Below are positions 9,701-19,308 of a DNA stretch of 20,189 nucleotides, piece after piece. Both the position numbers and the translations under genes were made by a program. Each line of letters opens with the position of its first letter. Positions within the stretch are counted from its first letter, which is position 1. Under the pieces are notes generated by a model, which did not search any database, was not told the origin of the DNA, and saw nothing but the letters and a program-made list of their open reading frames with translations. Origin of the DNA: Ochromonadaceae sp. CCMP2298 (lineage: Eukaryota; Sar; Synurophyceae; Ochromonadales; Ochromonadaceae); assembly GCA_026770595.1 (NCBI GenBank), contig MU633898.1, forward strand, positions 1 through 20,189, written 5' to 3'.

Positions 9701-12700
9701 TCATCATCCTCATCCTCGTCGTCCTCCTCTTCGTCCCCCTCCTCGTCCTCCTCGTCCTCTTCCTCATCCCCGTCCTCCTCCTCCTCGTCCTCAAACCCAT
9801 GTACATCTTCGTCTTGCATGTCATCGTCCTCGCTGTCGTTCTCTTCGCTCTCGTCCTCCGCGATGCTGTGGATGCGCCCGCCCAGAGACTCCCCGCCTCG
9901 AGACACCGTCCCGCTGGCGGAGGAGGGCGCGTGCGTGTGGAAGGCCTCGTCGTGCGTCATGTCGAAGAACTCGTCCCCAGGCAGGTCCCTGGCCCCCAGA
10001 CCTGCTGGGAACTGGCTGGCGTCGCTCTCGCTGCTGCTGGGGGAGGCGCCCCGGTGGCGCACCAGTCTGTTGGACTCGCCGGCCCTCGTGCTCTGGTCCT
10101 TCCCCTCCGAGCCGTCACGGCCTATAGACATCTTCACCAGATGCGCCTGCAGCTTGGGTCGCGTGATGAGCTCCACCAGCTCCAGAATCGAGGCCACTGC
10201 GTTGGCGGACGCCTTGGTCTGCGTGGGGATGCTGGCCAGCGCCTGCGTCAGCAGCTTCAAGATGTTCCCGTGCTCGAGCAGGTAGTGGATGGTGTCGATC
10301 GACACGCCGTGCCCCTTGCTCGAGGCGGCATCCACTCTCGGGTTCTTGGAGGCTCGGATGACAATGGCGATCAGACTGGTGAGGCGGTGCAGCACGAACA
10401 CCCTCTTCATCTCGGCAGACCGCTGCGCCTCCACCGCGTCCTTCTCGCCATCGCTGACCAGCACTGCGACAGCGTTGGCGCGCGTCTTCTTCAGTATGGA
10501 ATTCAGCGTCAAGATCCTAGACGCGCCCCTAAATGCGCACAAGGAAGCGAGCAGGCGACTGCTGGCCGTGACCTCCTCGTTGGTCTCCCTGGCTGAGGCA
10601 TCTGCGCTGGACGTGAATGCCGCATCTCCAGCGATGAATCGAGTGATGAGGAAGTCCACGAAATTCTCCGCAGCCTCTAGGCCGATGCCCTCGCTCTCAG
10701 ACTTGATCAGCTGCGCCAACAACACAGGGGCCCTGCGCAGAGAGAGCACGCAGTCCGCCACAGCGTCCAGGGCGCCGCTGACAATGCTGTAGCCCCCCGC
10801 AGGATCGCCTCCCACACCTCCCTCCACACCCTCTGCCTTGGTGGCCTGCACTATGTGCTGCAGCACGCACTGCAGAGTCTTGTACGCCCTGCGGTCTGGA
10901 TCACTGGGGCCCTCTGCACGCACCTCAGACGTCTGCTCCCTCTCCAGAAAGCGCACCTTCATCTCCACCCTCTCAACCCTGCCCTCGCTCGCCTTGTCAC
11001 TGGCGTCAGTCTTCCTAGAGGGCACCGCCACCCTAACGACTCTGATGTGCTGCTTGCAGGCCTTCCAGAAGTCCTCTGGACTGCGCAGGATGCAGGGGGT
11101 GAGGCTCTGTATGAAGGCGTCGAAAGGCAGGTACTTCTCCTCTCCGATGGACTTCTGCAACTCCCGGATCTGCACGCCGAAGTGCTGCTGCAGCTCCGTC
11201 TCCGTCTCCATGCAGCGCTGCACGATCAGCGTCAGCACCTTGCACTGCGTCCTGCGGTTCTCCGGGCTGTTCTCCCTGCTGATGAGCTTGAACACGTCGG
11301 CCACTCCCCCCGCATCCACGAACTGCGTAACGTACTTCTGGCCACTGAGCAGCGCGAGCAGCACGATCAGCACGCCCACCTGGCAGTCGCTGGTGAGGGG
11401 CTGCGCCTCCAGACATATCTTCATCATGCGCAGCAGCAGCCCGAACAGCTCCACGCGCAGAGAGTCGGGCAGCAGCATGACCTGGTTGTGCAGCGCGGCG
11501 GTTATGTTGGAGTTGGTCTCCGGGGACGCACGGGTGTCCACAGGTCGGTCCTCTGAGTCGGCCTTGCTCTCGCTCAGCTCCCCCGTCTCTTCTTTGCTCT
11601 CGCCCCTCTCGGCAGTCTTCGCTGCGGCCTCTCCGGCCTCCTCCCCTGCAGGCCCGACGTCTCCAGGCAGGTACAGCACCTGGTGCAGCAGGACCATGAC
11701 CGCAGACACCCACTTGGGCCACTGCAGGTGGGGGTGGGCCAGCACCTTGGACAGGCAGGTGGTGATGAGCGAGACCATGTGCAGGCTCTGCTCTCTGGAC
11801 AGCTGCTGCCCCTCCACCAGCTGCTTGCGGATGGACTCGTTCTGCAGCAGCTGCGTGAGGAAGTACAGCAGCCCGTACAGCTTGCAGGAGGCGTCGCTGG
11901 AGGAGAATTTGTCAGCCTCCACCTCCACTGCGAGTATGATGCTCTTGTAGATGTCTATGTGCTGGAAGGAGCTCGTCTCTTGCTTCAGCTTCACCAGCAG
12001 CTCCACCAGATAGGGGATGAGGTAGTGCGACTCGTTGGCGTCCCACTCGCACACGAGCTCGTAGCTGGAGCAGATGGCCAGCACGTTGCCCGCGATCCCT
12101 CCGCATATCTCCTCAGCGCAGGCGCCCAGTCGCTGCGATAGGACGAGGAAGTCATGGTCGTGGTGCGCCCCTCCTGAGGCATCCTGGCTTCTAGGATCAC
12201 TGCCTGAGTCGGGCGTATCTGCGATTCCGGCAGACAATGGTGGGATTCCTGCGATTCCTGCGATCAGCCCCTCGATGTGGTTTCGAGCGTCCACCAGCCC
12301 CGCATTGATCTCGTTCGTCGCGGAGAGGGGATAGGACATGTGCGGTGCAGGGTACTGGCGCCATCCCTGACTTGCAGGACTGACGAGCGGGCGGGCTTCC
12401 TGCTCCTCGGACAGGGACAGGGGTGGGGCGGGAGGCGCGTCACTCAAGGCATCCAGATCGGGAACCAAATTGGGCAACGCATTGGCATCTCTATCCCCGA
12501 TGCTGCCGGAAGTCGGCGGCGGCAGGGGTAGACCAAAACCCGCAGCAGCAGCAGCAGCAGCAAGTAGATTCTGGGCGGCAGTGAGCTGTGTCTGCGGGGC
12601 GCTTGTTCCAGCAGGGGCAGTAGCAGCAGTGCTCTCTGCAGGCTCAGGGTTGGCGTTGGGCTCGACGCTTTCGCCAGCAGCAGCACCGATGGCAGCTGCC

Positions 12701-15700
12701 TGGGGTGTGTATGGGTGGTTGATGAGGTGCTGCGTGATGCGGTCAAGGTTGCGTGTGCCGAGACTGGTCATGGCGCTGATCACGTGCTCTCTGGCGAACC
12801 CCATGTCGCTCAGCCTGTCCACGATCACGGGGTCGGGGGTGGGGGTGGGGGTGGTCTGAGCCGCGGCGGCAGCTGCTACCATAGGCGTTGCGGAGGCCGC
12901 TGAGTGCATGACGGCGGGTCTGCGCTCCATGCCCTCGCCTCGACTCCTGCCCATGCCGCCGGGTCGGTCGAAGTCCGAGGAGAAGAAGCGGCCCAGGCTG
13001 CTCTGCCTCGCCAGTGACTCCTTGGAGGGCGCGGGCATGGGTGCCACGAGGCTGTGGATGAGCTCTCCCACGATGCCGAACCACTCGTACTGCAGGTCTG
13101 GCGGGAAGTTGACTGCGATCATCTTGGCGAACAAAGGGGCCAGACTCTCGTAGGTGGAGGACAGCAGCTGGAAGAGCAGCTCGTGGCTGTGGTAGGGACC
13201 CACCTCGTCCACAAACAAGCCGCTCGCGCTCTGCTGCAGCGCCGCGGTGGACTTGGAGAACAGGTCCCTATTCACCAGCCGCCGGAAGAGACCCAGCAGG
13301 TCGGGCAGGGTGTGCAGCGCGCAGCGTCCGAGGCTGCTCAGAATGATAGGGTCGCTGGCACTGCTGGCGGAGGTGCGCACGGCCAGCGCCTTGTCTACTT
13401 CCTGCTTCATTATGAGCAGCGTGATGACCAGCGCGTCCGTGGCCAGCTCCAGCACTCCCTGGTTGCAGAGGGTGCGCAGCAGGAGGATGTTGAGGTACCC
13501 GTTCTTGTCGTCCAGCACGGGCACGATGATGTTCTTCACAGTGGCTCCGTAGAAGAGACACATAGTGGCAGCGTCGATCTGGGTGGACTCCTGGAAGCTG
13601 AGCTTGGCCTCCTCCTCGTCCGCCTCCAGCTTGCCCGCACGCCTGGCCTTGGCAGACTTGCGCGCAGAGCCCGACTGCGGAGCACTGGGCTGGTCCGAAG
13701 AGGGAGACAGCTTCTTTAAATCTTTGAAGCCCTCTGGGAGCAGCGACTCGTCCAGGCAGCTGCGCGGGTGCAGCAGGAAGCCCTTGACGATCTTGCTCAG
13801 CGATATGGACAGCTGCATTGCAGACGCCGAGTGCGTGGGCTGACTCGCCGAGGGCCTGTGGCTGTACCCGTCAGAGGAATTCATGGCTCGAGAAATATAC
13901 ACTGCCACCTGGCGCAGCGCCATGTTCGACCGGGTCAGGCAGAAGCAGGCCGCCTCCCGCAGCGTCAGCAGCTCGGAGAAATCGCTGTCCTTCTTGGCGT
14001 CTTCTCCTTTTTGGGCGTCGGCCAAGGTCGAGCGACGCTCGCGCTCAGCTGCCGCCTCTTCCTCCGTGAGAGCCGGCAGATCGACGAGCTCGACGATGGG
14101 GCTACGCTGATGGTCGCGACGGTACTCAGATATCCACCCGTGCGCGGTACGGTAGCGTACTATGCCGGCCGCATTGCAGCACCGCTCGTAGGCCACGACG
14201 TTCGACCCAAGCTCGGCAATCAGCACCACCCGCGAACCCTCGATCTCTATCCCCTCCCGCACCAACGCGCCGCCACTGCCGGATATGCGGAGGTTGTAGG
14301 TGGCGGCGGTGCGTGGCAGGAAGGACTCGTCCTCTGAGGAGTCTGCTCTGCAGTACATGTCCAGAGACTGCTTCTTCACCCGGCAGTCGCTGATGGGCTT
14401 GTCTGTCCACCGCTGAGACGCGAACCTGCACACCTCCAGCATGGAGGACTTGTGGAACGCGAACAGGCGCCGGATGGTGTCCTTGCTGTTGATCGTCACG
14501 CGCGAGTTGGGCAGGCGCTGCTCTGTGCGCAGGGCGTGGGAGACCAGAGCGCTCAGCCACTCGATGCAGAGCACAGAGGTCAGGAAGCGGGTTGTCTGGC
14601 GCTCGTAGTCTCCGTCTTCGCTGGCGATGTCTGCCTGGAAGGAGGGGTCCACGATGCTCTTCTGCGGCAGGCAGTCCAGCACGCCTAGTATGTGCACATT
14701 CGTGGAGCTCTGGTTGCCCATACTGGCACCCCTGGAGCGCCGCCTGGACTTTGCAGAGGCCTCACCGTCCATCATATCCATCTGCATCTGCACCTCCACG
14801 TCGTCAGCTGCCGCACCCCCCTCCCTCTTCCCCTGACTCTTCTGGGCCCGCAGTGCCTGCTTGCTGGAGCCCACTGCGTCCAGCTTCTCGTCCACCTCCT
14901 TGGTCAGCAGCGTCAGCATCATCGTGCTGTGGGAGGTCTGCGAGGCCGCCAGCTTGAGCAGCGACGTGATTGCCTTGGCGCTGGTGCTGTGCCCGCAGTA
15001 GGGAAAGGACGCCTGCTGCCTCAGAGACAGCTGCGAGAAGAGCTGTCTGGAGGGGGGCAGCGTGCAGGGATACGCGCCCAGCAGCGCGTCCACTACTGGC
15101 AGAGACATGATGTCCCGCATGATGTCGTCACTGCGCATGCGGCGCTCCGTGAAGCAGCTCTCCACCACTGTGCAGATGTTGGTCAGCTTCTGCAGCACCT
15201 GCAGCCTGGGGGAGGCCAGCTGGGCTTCGTCTCCCAGCGGCAGCATCTGCCAGACGGACTTGGCCTCCTTCGCAAAGTGCAGCAGCTTCTTCTTCAGCTG
15301 GTCCTTTATGTGCTCCTTCAGATCCTCGCAGTCCAGGATCACCTGACCCAGCAGCTTGCCCACCTTCATCAGGCGGTCGCTGTACATGCCCAGCGACTCG
15401 GGCAGAACGCTCGCTGACTGCACCACCCCCTCTAGGATGAAGTGGATGAAGCGGCTCTGGCGAAAGTAATCCTTCCCCTCGGCAGTGATGGTGACGGCCA
15501 GAGCCAGGCGCGTCACGGGGATGATGACTGTCTCGAGATCCCGGGGAGCTTTGGGCATAAAGACGTTGACCGGGAAGGAGTCCTGCGGCATCATGCAGAT
15601 GGCCTGCTGCAGCACCTTGGCGCAGGGGCTCTGCAGGAAGTGCGCCAGGTAGGCTGGGTCCACGTTGATGACCTCCTTGACGACGGAGATCAGCTGGCTC

Positions 15701-17808
15701 CACACAGACTCGTTGGAGTGGTAGGGGGCTCGGAACACGTTGCAGCAGAGGGTGTCGAAGTACGTCTCGTAGACGATGCGCAGTCCCGTATCTGCAGTGC
15801 TGCCGTGCATCATCACCGTCTGCCGACTCTTCTGCAGCGACAGGAACAAAGCAGACAGGGCGCTCTCCAGCACCATGCGGAAGGGGTTGTCTAGCCGCAG
15901 CTTGTGGGGTGCGTCCGCAGACAGGTCTGTTCCCTTGGCGAACAGCTCGATCACGCTACTCACGACCGCCACGCCGTCTGATTCTCTGAACGCAACCAGG
16001 TACTCGGCTCTCTCGATGGTGAGCTCCAGGCAGTAGAGCGCCTTGGCAGTGACCAGCAGAACGTGCACATCGTAGGCGGATACCGCGTAGTTTGCCCCGC
16101 TGTCCCGACGCGAGTTCAGAATGCGCTCTACGTGGGGCAGGGCACTCTGCACGATACCCACGACGCTCCCCACTAGCGGCATATCGTTGACCACGTGCAC
16201 AGCTTCCCTGGTGCTCAGGCTGAGGGCATACAGCTCCAAGCCGATGCGCACGAACTTGCCAGTGGAGCTGATCAGCAGGTCCCTCTCCGTGTCGGTGTCG
16301 GACTTCGCCGATTGCCCTGCCACAGGGGACAGCTGGTCTGCGAAGAGGGATGGAGCCACAGAGCACGCTGCGAGGACAATCGAGGTCCAGGCATCGTCGT
16401 GTGCTCCTGAGCTGGGAGATGCCCCAGAGGAATTGGAGCGCGTCAGGCCTAGCAGCTGCAGGATATTCGACTGCACGATGAAGGAGCTGCGCCTGCGTAG
16501 TTTGTTCTCCAGCAACCCCAGCACGTTCTCCAGCGCCACGTAGGCGAGAGAGATTGGGCGAGGCAGGTTGAGCTCACTGGTGGCCTCCGAGGTGATGTCG
16601 GACAGCTCCACCATGTCCTGCAGAAAGGGACAGCCCAACCGCATGTACTCCTGGATGGAGGTGGGCGGAATCTTGCTGTGCGCGAGCAGGAAGAAGCACT
16701 GCAGCCGCATCTTCGCCACGCGCAGTCGGTAATTCACGTCCGACTGGAACCCGTGCACGGTGCGCTGCACGTTCAGCACCGTCCACACCTCCTCGTCAGT
16801 CAGCGCGTGAGTGTCGCGCAGCTGCTGCAGCTCGCTGACCACCACCGCTGAGTCGCCCTCAATGTCCCAGGCAGATAGTTCCAAGCTGAGCGCCGCCTCT
16901 CCCGCCACTCTGGAGGGGAACTGCATGGAGAAGGTCCTCCCGGAGCTGCTCAGACCAATGCATGCAGGCTGGTGCCCATGCATGAAATCAGTCAGCCCGA
17001 AGTCGGTGGACAACAGACTCAGGCTCTCGAAGGCCACCAAGGCGTCTCTAGCAACATCGTCGGGAATCTGCCGAGAAAGAGGGAAGTGTGGTAAGGCATT
17101 GAGTGTGTTAGGCAGCGCCTTGTGAAGTGTGGGCCTGCTGGGGCTAGCTTACCTCCACTGAATCAACCCAGTCGTCGTTGAGGCTGCTCGAGATCGAAGA
17201 TGAAGGAATGCAGACATTGAAGAGCACCTCGGATGCGAGCACTGCGATGTCGGTGTCCACCGTGCGCATCAATCGCTGCAGAGGCTGTAGGAGAGGGAGA
17301 GACAGGAGGGTCGTGTGAGTTTAATGATCCCTAATTCCGAGCCCCTGTCAGTTGCTATAGAGGACGAGGCTTACCGTCATGGAGAGGAAGAACCTCTTGT
17401 CCTTTGCGGACTTCAGCAACAAGCACAGGAAGCGCAGAATGCCACAAACAGCGCACTTCGACTCGCCGCTCACGTCGACAGCAGTTAGATCAGTACTGGA
17501 GGGAAGTTTCATGCCAAAGTCGATAAGAATTGCGTCGAGCTTGTCCAAGACAGGGAGCCAGCAATTCAGATCCTCAACCTGCCGAAAGAGATGAGGAACA
17601 GAGGGCATGCAATAGAAGCTGGTGAGATCACCGGGCGTCAGTAATCAAAAGCCGAACCCCAGCTCACCTCGTAAAAGTCATCCTTGAAATTATCATCTAG
17701 ATAGGCAGCTATTTTCGAAGGATCTTCTAGCGAGAAGACTGCGGCAGAGACCGCTTTCGCGCGCGGCGAGACCTCCACATCGCGGCAGCCCACTATTTGC
17801 AGCTTCAT
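3748..17808 (-). CDS. Giant HECT-type E3 ubiquitin ligase, HUWE1/UPL1/Tom1 class
   Basis: This enzyme takes ubiquitin from an E2 onto its own cysteine and passes it to substrate proteins. ATG 17808 has an in-frame TAG four codons upstream. Exons are 17808-17668, 17578-17375, 17284-17153 and 17067-3748, all phase 0, giving about 4,598 residues (human HUWE1 ~4,370; plant UPL1 ~3,700). In order: an armadillo/DUF908-DUF913-like N-terminal region; UBA at ~1573-1612 (VIVDRLSDMGFA); an acidic tract at ~2562-2638; ubiquitin-binding-motif repeats at ~3289-3407 (VFYSLPLDMQLEIL, IASLPESIRQEVL, FLATLPPELVAEA); a second acidic patch at ~3454-3474; and HECT at ~4241-4598. The catalytic Cys is residue 4565 (codon 3852-3850) in LPTAHTCFNQLDLP. 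No WWE domain is recognised. Low-complexity Ala, Ser and Gly-Ser runs link the domains. Stop-free in-frame introns within the last exon cannot be excluded. Placement within the HUWE1/UPL class rests on domain order. Confidence 0.96.
5725..5772 (-). repeat. Gly-Ser microsatellite in the HECT gene
   Basis: A 6-bp alternating repeat (CTGCCG/CTGCCA on the plus strand) encodes about six Gly-Ser pairs after a short Lys-Ser-Ser stretch. This is probably a flexible linker upstream of the HECT domain. Confidence 0.85.
9628..9860 (-). repeat. Acidic-codon low-complexity tract in the HECT gene
   Basis: About 75 codons, nearly all GAG, GAC or GAT, form a Glu/Asp run (residues ~2562-2638). Acidic tracts at this place are characteristic of the HUWE1/UPL family. 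On the opposite strand the same DNA reads as Leu/Val/Ile codons and gives a false hydrophobic open frame. Confidence 0.9.
12538..12564 (-). repeat. Trinucleotide (GCA/TGC) run encoding an alanine stretch
   Basis: About eight repeats of GCA on the plus strand read as an LLAAAAAAAGFG segment of the ligase, between the UBA domain and the following disordered linker. It is a trinucleotide tract of the kind that varies in length. Confidence 0.85.
12829..12851 (+). other. Strong G-quadruplex motif in the HECT template strand
   Basis: The plus strand reads GGGG-TC-GGGGG-T-GGGGG-T-GGGGG, four G-runs with loops of 2, 1 and 1 nt. It lies in the template strand of the ligase and encodes the Thr-Pro repeat just before the UBA domain. 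Loops this short predict a very stable quadruplex, though folding in the cell is inferred. Confidence 0.7.
17068..17152 (-). other. HECT gene intron 3 (85 nt)
   Basis: On the minus strand, GAG|GTAAGC opens the intron at 17152 and CTCGGCAG|ATTCCC closes it at 17068. It is phase 0 and joins DSVE to IPDDVARDAL. The continuous open frame past this point depends on this acceptor, because no ATG starts it. Confidence 0.88.
17285..17374 (-). other. HECT gene intron 2 (90 nt)
   Basis: Donor ACG|GTAAGCC at 17374 and acceptor CTCCTACAG|CCTCTG at 17285, with a pyrimidine-rich tract before the acceptor. It is phase 0 and joins FLSMT to PLQRLM, restoring an armadillo-like helix pattern typical of this region. 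Confidence 0.9.
17579..17667 (-). other. HECT gene intron 1 (89 nt)
   Basis: Donor GAG|GTGAGC at 17667 and acceptor CTTTCGGCAG|GTTGAG at 17579. It is phase 0 and joins DDFYE to VEDLNCW. The first exon encodes 47 residues from the ATG at 17808. Confidence 0.88.
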
Positions 17809-18100
17809 CGCGGACTAGCTCGCTCGCTGCTGCCTCACGAGTGAATGGTACGAAGGATTCCTGTGTAATGAAGATGCAGACCGCGTCGCACTGGCTTGAG
17901 GGTCGCTTCTTCTGCCTAAGGACATCAACAGCAGCAGATAGAGCAGCAGGTCTCGCACGAAGGCTGGGAGAGGGCGAGGTGGATGGGAGGAACCAACCCG
18001 CATTTGCATTTCTAGGGTTTTGATACAGATCTCAAGTGTTTATACTGGGAAAATATGGAATCTCGGAGAAAAAAGGGTTTTGAAATATGCGTGGTTTTAA
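17809..18100 (-). promoter_or_regulatory. Candidate promoter of the HECT ligase
   Basis: On the minus strand a TATAAA-like box lies at 18044-18039, about 230 nt before the ATG. The 10-mer AGGGTTTTGA (plus strand) occurs at 18014-18023 and 18074-18083, exactly 60 bp apart. On the gene strand the nearer copy reads AAAACCCTAGA, the plant telo-box core (AAACCCTA). The in-frame TAG just upstream of the ATG confirms that coding stops here. Promoter function is inference. Confidence 0.35.
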
Positions 18101-18290
18101 AAGAAACCATGGTTTTTTGTCCTGGCAGGTGACCACCATCCCTCATCCCCCTTGCTTTAGAATTTATTACACCCGGCAGGATTCTCTACTGCTTTCTCAT
18201 CATCGGAGAAGTAGTCGGACACGCAATACTGTCGTCCTGGCAGTGATGTCCTGGCCGCGTTACCTTCGCGATCTCAAAATGCGTTGTGCT

Positions 18291-18377
18291 ACTTCACTGC
18301 TTTACCCGTGAAGTAAACGATAAGTAAGAGTAAGTATCGTTTACTGTGAGTTATCGTAAGTAAAACTATCGATAACT
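18291..18377. repeat. Cluster of three consecutive hairpins
   Basis: Three inverted repeats follow each other: ACTTCAC/GTGAAGT (18291-18297, 18308-18314); AGTAAACGATA/TATCGTTTACT (18312-18322, 18335-18345, 11 bp, 12-nt loop); and AGTTATCG/CGATAACT (18349-18356, 18370-18377). The first two overlap by 3 nt and so would compete. The TAAACGAT word also occurs in the MITE-like element near 19722, so this may be a decayed relative of it. Confidence 0.65.
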
Positions 18378-18699
18378 TTTACTATTGATATTTTACATTT
18401 CAAGGCATTTTACTTAAATATGATGAAAATATGAAGTAAGGGTCGAAAGATATGCGTGGTGGAGCACATCCAAATTGATAAAGGCGCCGAAAAGCAAAAC
18501 ACATTCATTTTTGGGATTTTCGAATGGATGTACCATCTTATCAATCCTCGCAAAAACCTTGAGCGCCATCCAAAAATCTGGGTCTGAAAAACGCCCCATG
18601 TCGAAAGGGCAGCAGCGCAGGACAGCAGGAGGAGCGGGCTGAGGGGTTGGAGTCTGGGCGTGTGGGGGTTCCGGCTAGCGGTGTTGGGTATTAGGGGAG

Positions 18700-18761
18700 T
18701 AGTGGGGTGGGTCTGGGAATGAATAGAATGTTTAAACATTAACTACTAGTGGGGTGGGTCT
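18700..18761. repeat. 15-bp G-rich direct repeat flanking a 14-bp palindrome
   Basis: TAGTGGGGTGGGTCT occurs at 18700-18714 and 18747-18761, unit start to unit start 47 bp. Between them is the perfect palindrome AATGTTTAAACATT (18727-18740). The left copy, with GGGG at 18693-18696 and GGG at 18715-18717, forms a quadruplex-capable set of G-runs. The function is unknown. Confidence 0.75.
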
Positions 18762-18912
18762 CGCAATTACACAACTACTACATCAATTTTATATACATGA
18801 ACAGATGCTCTGCCTCTCAACCTCTGCCTCTGAGCGTCTGCTGCTGCCTCTGCGCTTCTGTGGCTCAGGATCCGAGGAAAAGGATTAATATCACCGCTGC
18901 GGGGCCTTCTCC

Positions 18913-18948
18913 TCACCACCAGCCACCCTTCTTTGCAAGAGCAGCAGG

Positions 18949-18980
<32 letters not shown>

Positions 18981-19308
18981 CAGCAGGAGCCTTATTCATA
19001 AACGTGTTTTTAAACGCCATTAAAAGTGCAACAATAAACGTTGCAGCAACAGCGGCGAGCAATATGCTTGCACTCGAAGTAGCGACTTCGGTGGAAAAGT
19101 GTTCGGCATCGTTGAGATTCGCATCAAACGTCTCCAGTTTCGAGCTGATGGTCACGAGCTGAGAGTCGATGCTGGAGATGTGAGAGTTGATGCTGGAGAG
19201 CTGATATGACCCAGCTACACCCACCACTACACTCAGCGCGACGCCAACCTCGGTGACCCATTCTTCGGGATTGCCAGGAGTGGGCCCAGAGAGAGGCGAA
19301 ATTGCCAT
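18913..19308 (-). CDS. Small two-pass membrane protein with a coiled coil (unrecognised family)
   Basis: I do not recognise this 131-residue protein. ATG 19308 has an in-frame TAG ten codons upstream, so the start is well set. Residues ~20-36 are a hydrophobic span. From Leu37 the hydrophobic positions 37, 40, 44, 47, 51, 54, 58, 61 and 65 follow a flawless 3-4 heptad spacing, with mostly Ser, Asn and Asp between, so a four-heptad coiled coil is expected. Residues ~79-100 form a second span, followed by an Ala-Pro repeat tail ending KKGGWW. The TM-coil-TM layout suggests a membrane-anchored oligomer with the coil on one side and both termini on the other. It has no neighbour in an operon-like relation. 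A MITE-like element lies 164 bp upstream of its ATG. It could still be a chance open frame, but the two spans plus the regular heptads argue against that. Confidence 0.6.
18942..18990 (-). repeat. GAGCAG hexamer repeat encoding the Ala-Pro tail
   Basis: The plus strand carries about five GGAGCA-type hexamers followed by GCA repeats. Read on the minus strand they give the alternating Ala-Pro run near the C-terminus of the small membrane protein. A slippage-prone tract, so its length may vary. Confidence 0.8.
19161..19202 (-). repeat. 21-bp tandem duplication encoding two heptads
   Basis: The 21-mers at 19161-19181 and 19182-19202 match at 18 of 21 positions. On the minus strand they encode SSINSHI and SSIDSQL, exactly one coiled-coil heptad each. 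The coil therefore appears to have grown by heptad-sized DNA duplication. Confidence 0.8.

Larger units (their letters stand above)
18101..18912. other. Gene-poor spacer between HECT promoter and the small membrane-protein gene
   Basis: I see no supported gene. Open frames of 61 and 109 codons on the minus strand (about 18410-18739) resemble no family I know and overlap each other. Structural features (hairpins at 18291-18377, G-rich direct repeats at 18700-18761, a palindrome at 18727-18740) are listed separately. Base composition switches from AT-rich (18300-18560) to G-rich (18610-18720). Confidence 0.6.

Noticed and set aside
9607-10596. A 329-codon plus-strand frame with a very hydrophobic start, looking like a multi-pass membrane protein
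   Set aside because: The hydrophobic run is the reverse complement of the ligase's Glu/Asp codons (GAG/GAC read as CTC/GTC). No independent evidence of a gene.
10838-11950. A 370-codon plus-strand Ser/Cys-rich frame
   Set aside because: Shadow of the conserved ligase frame in GC-rich DNA. Its composition reflects reversed Leu/Glu/Ala codons.
18442-18607. 8-bp direct repeat GTCGAAAG (18442-18449 and 18600-18607) as a hAT-type target-site duplication
   Set aside because: The intervening 150 bp lack convincing terminal inverted repeats (ATATGCGT against ATGGGGCGT at best), so an 8-bp repeat may be chance.
18414-18739. Minus-strand open frames of 61 and 109 codons in the spacer
   Set aside because: They overlap in different frames, match no family I recognise and have no supported start context. 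The 61-codon one looks somewhat protein-like but is too short to support alone.
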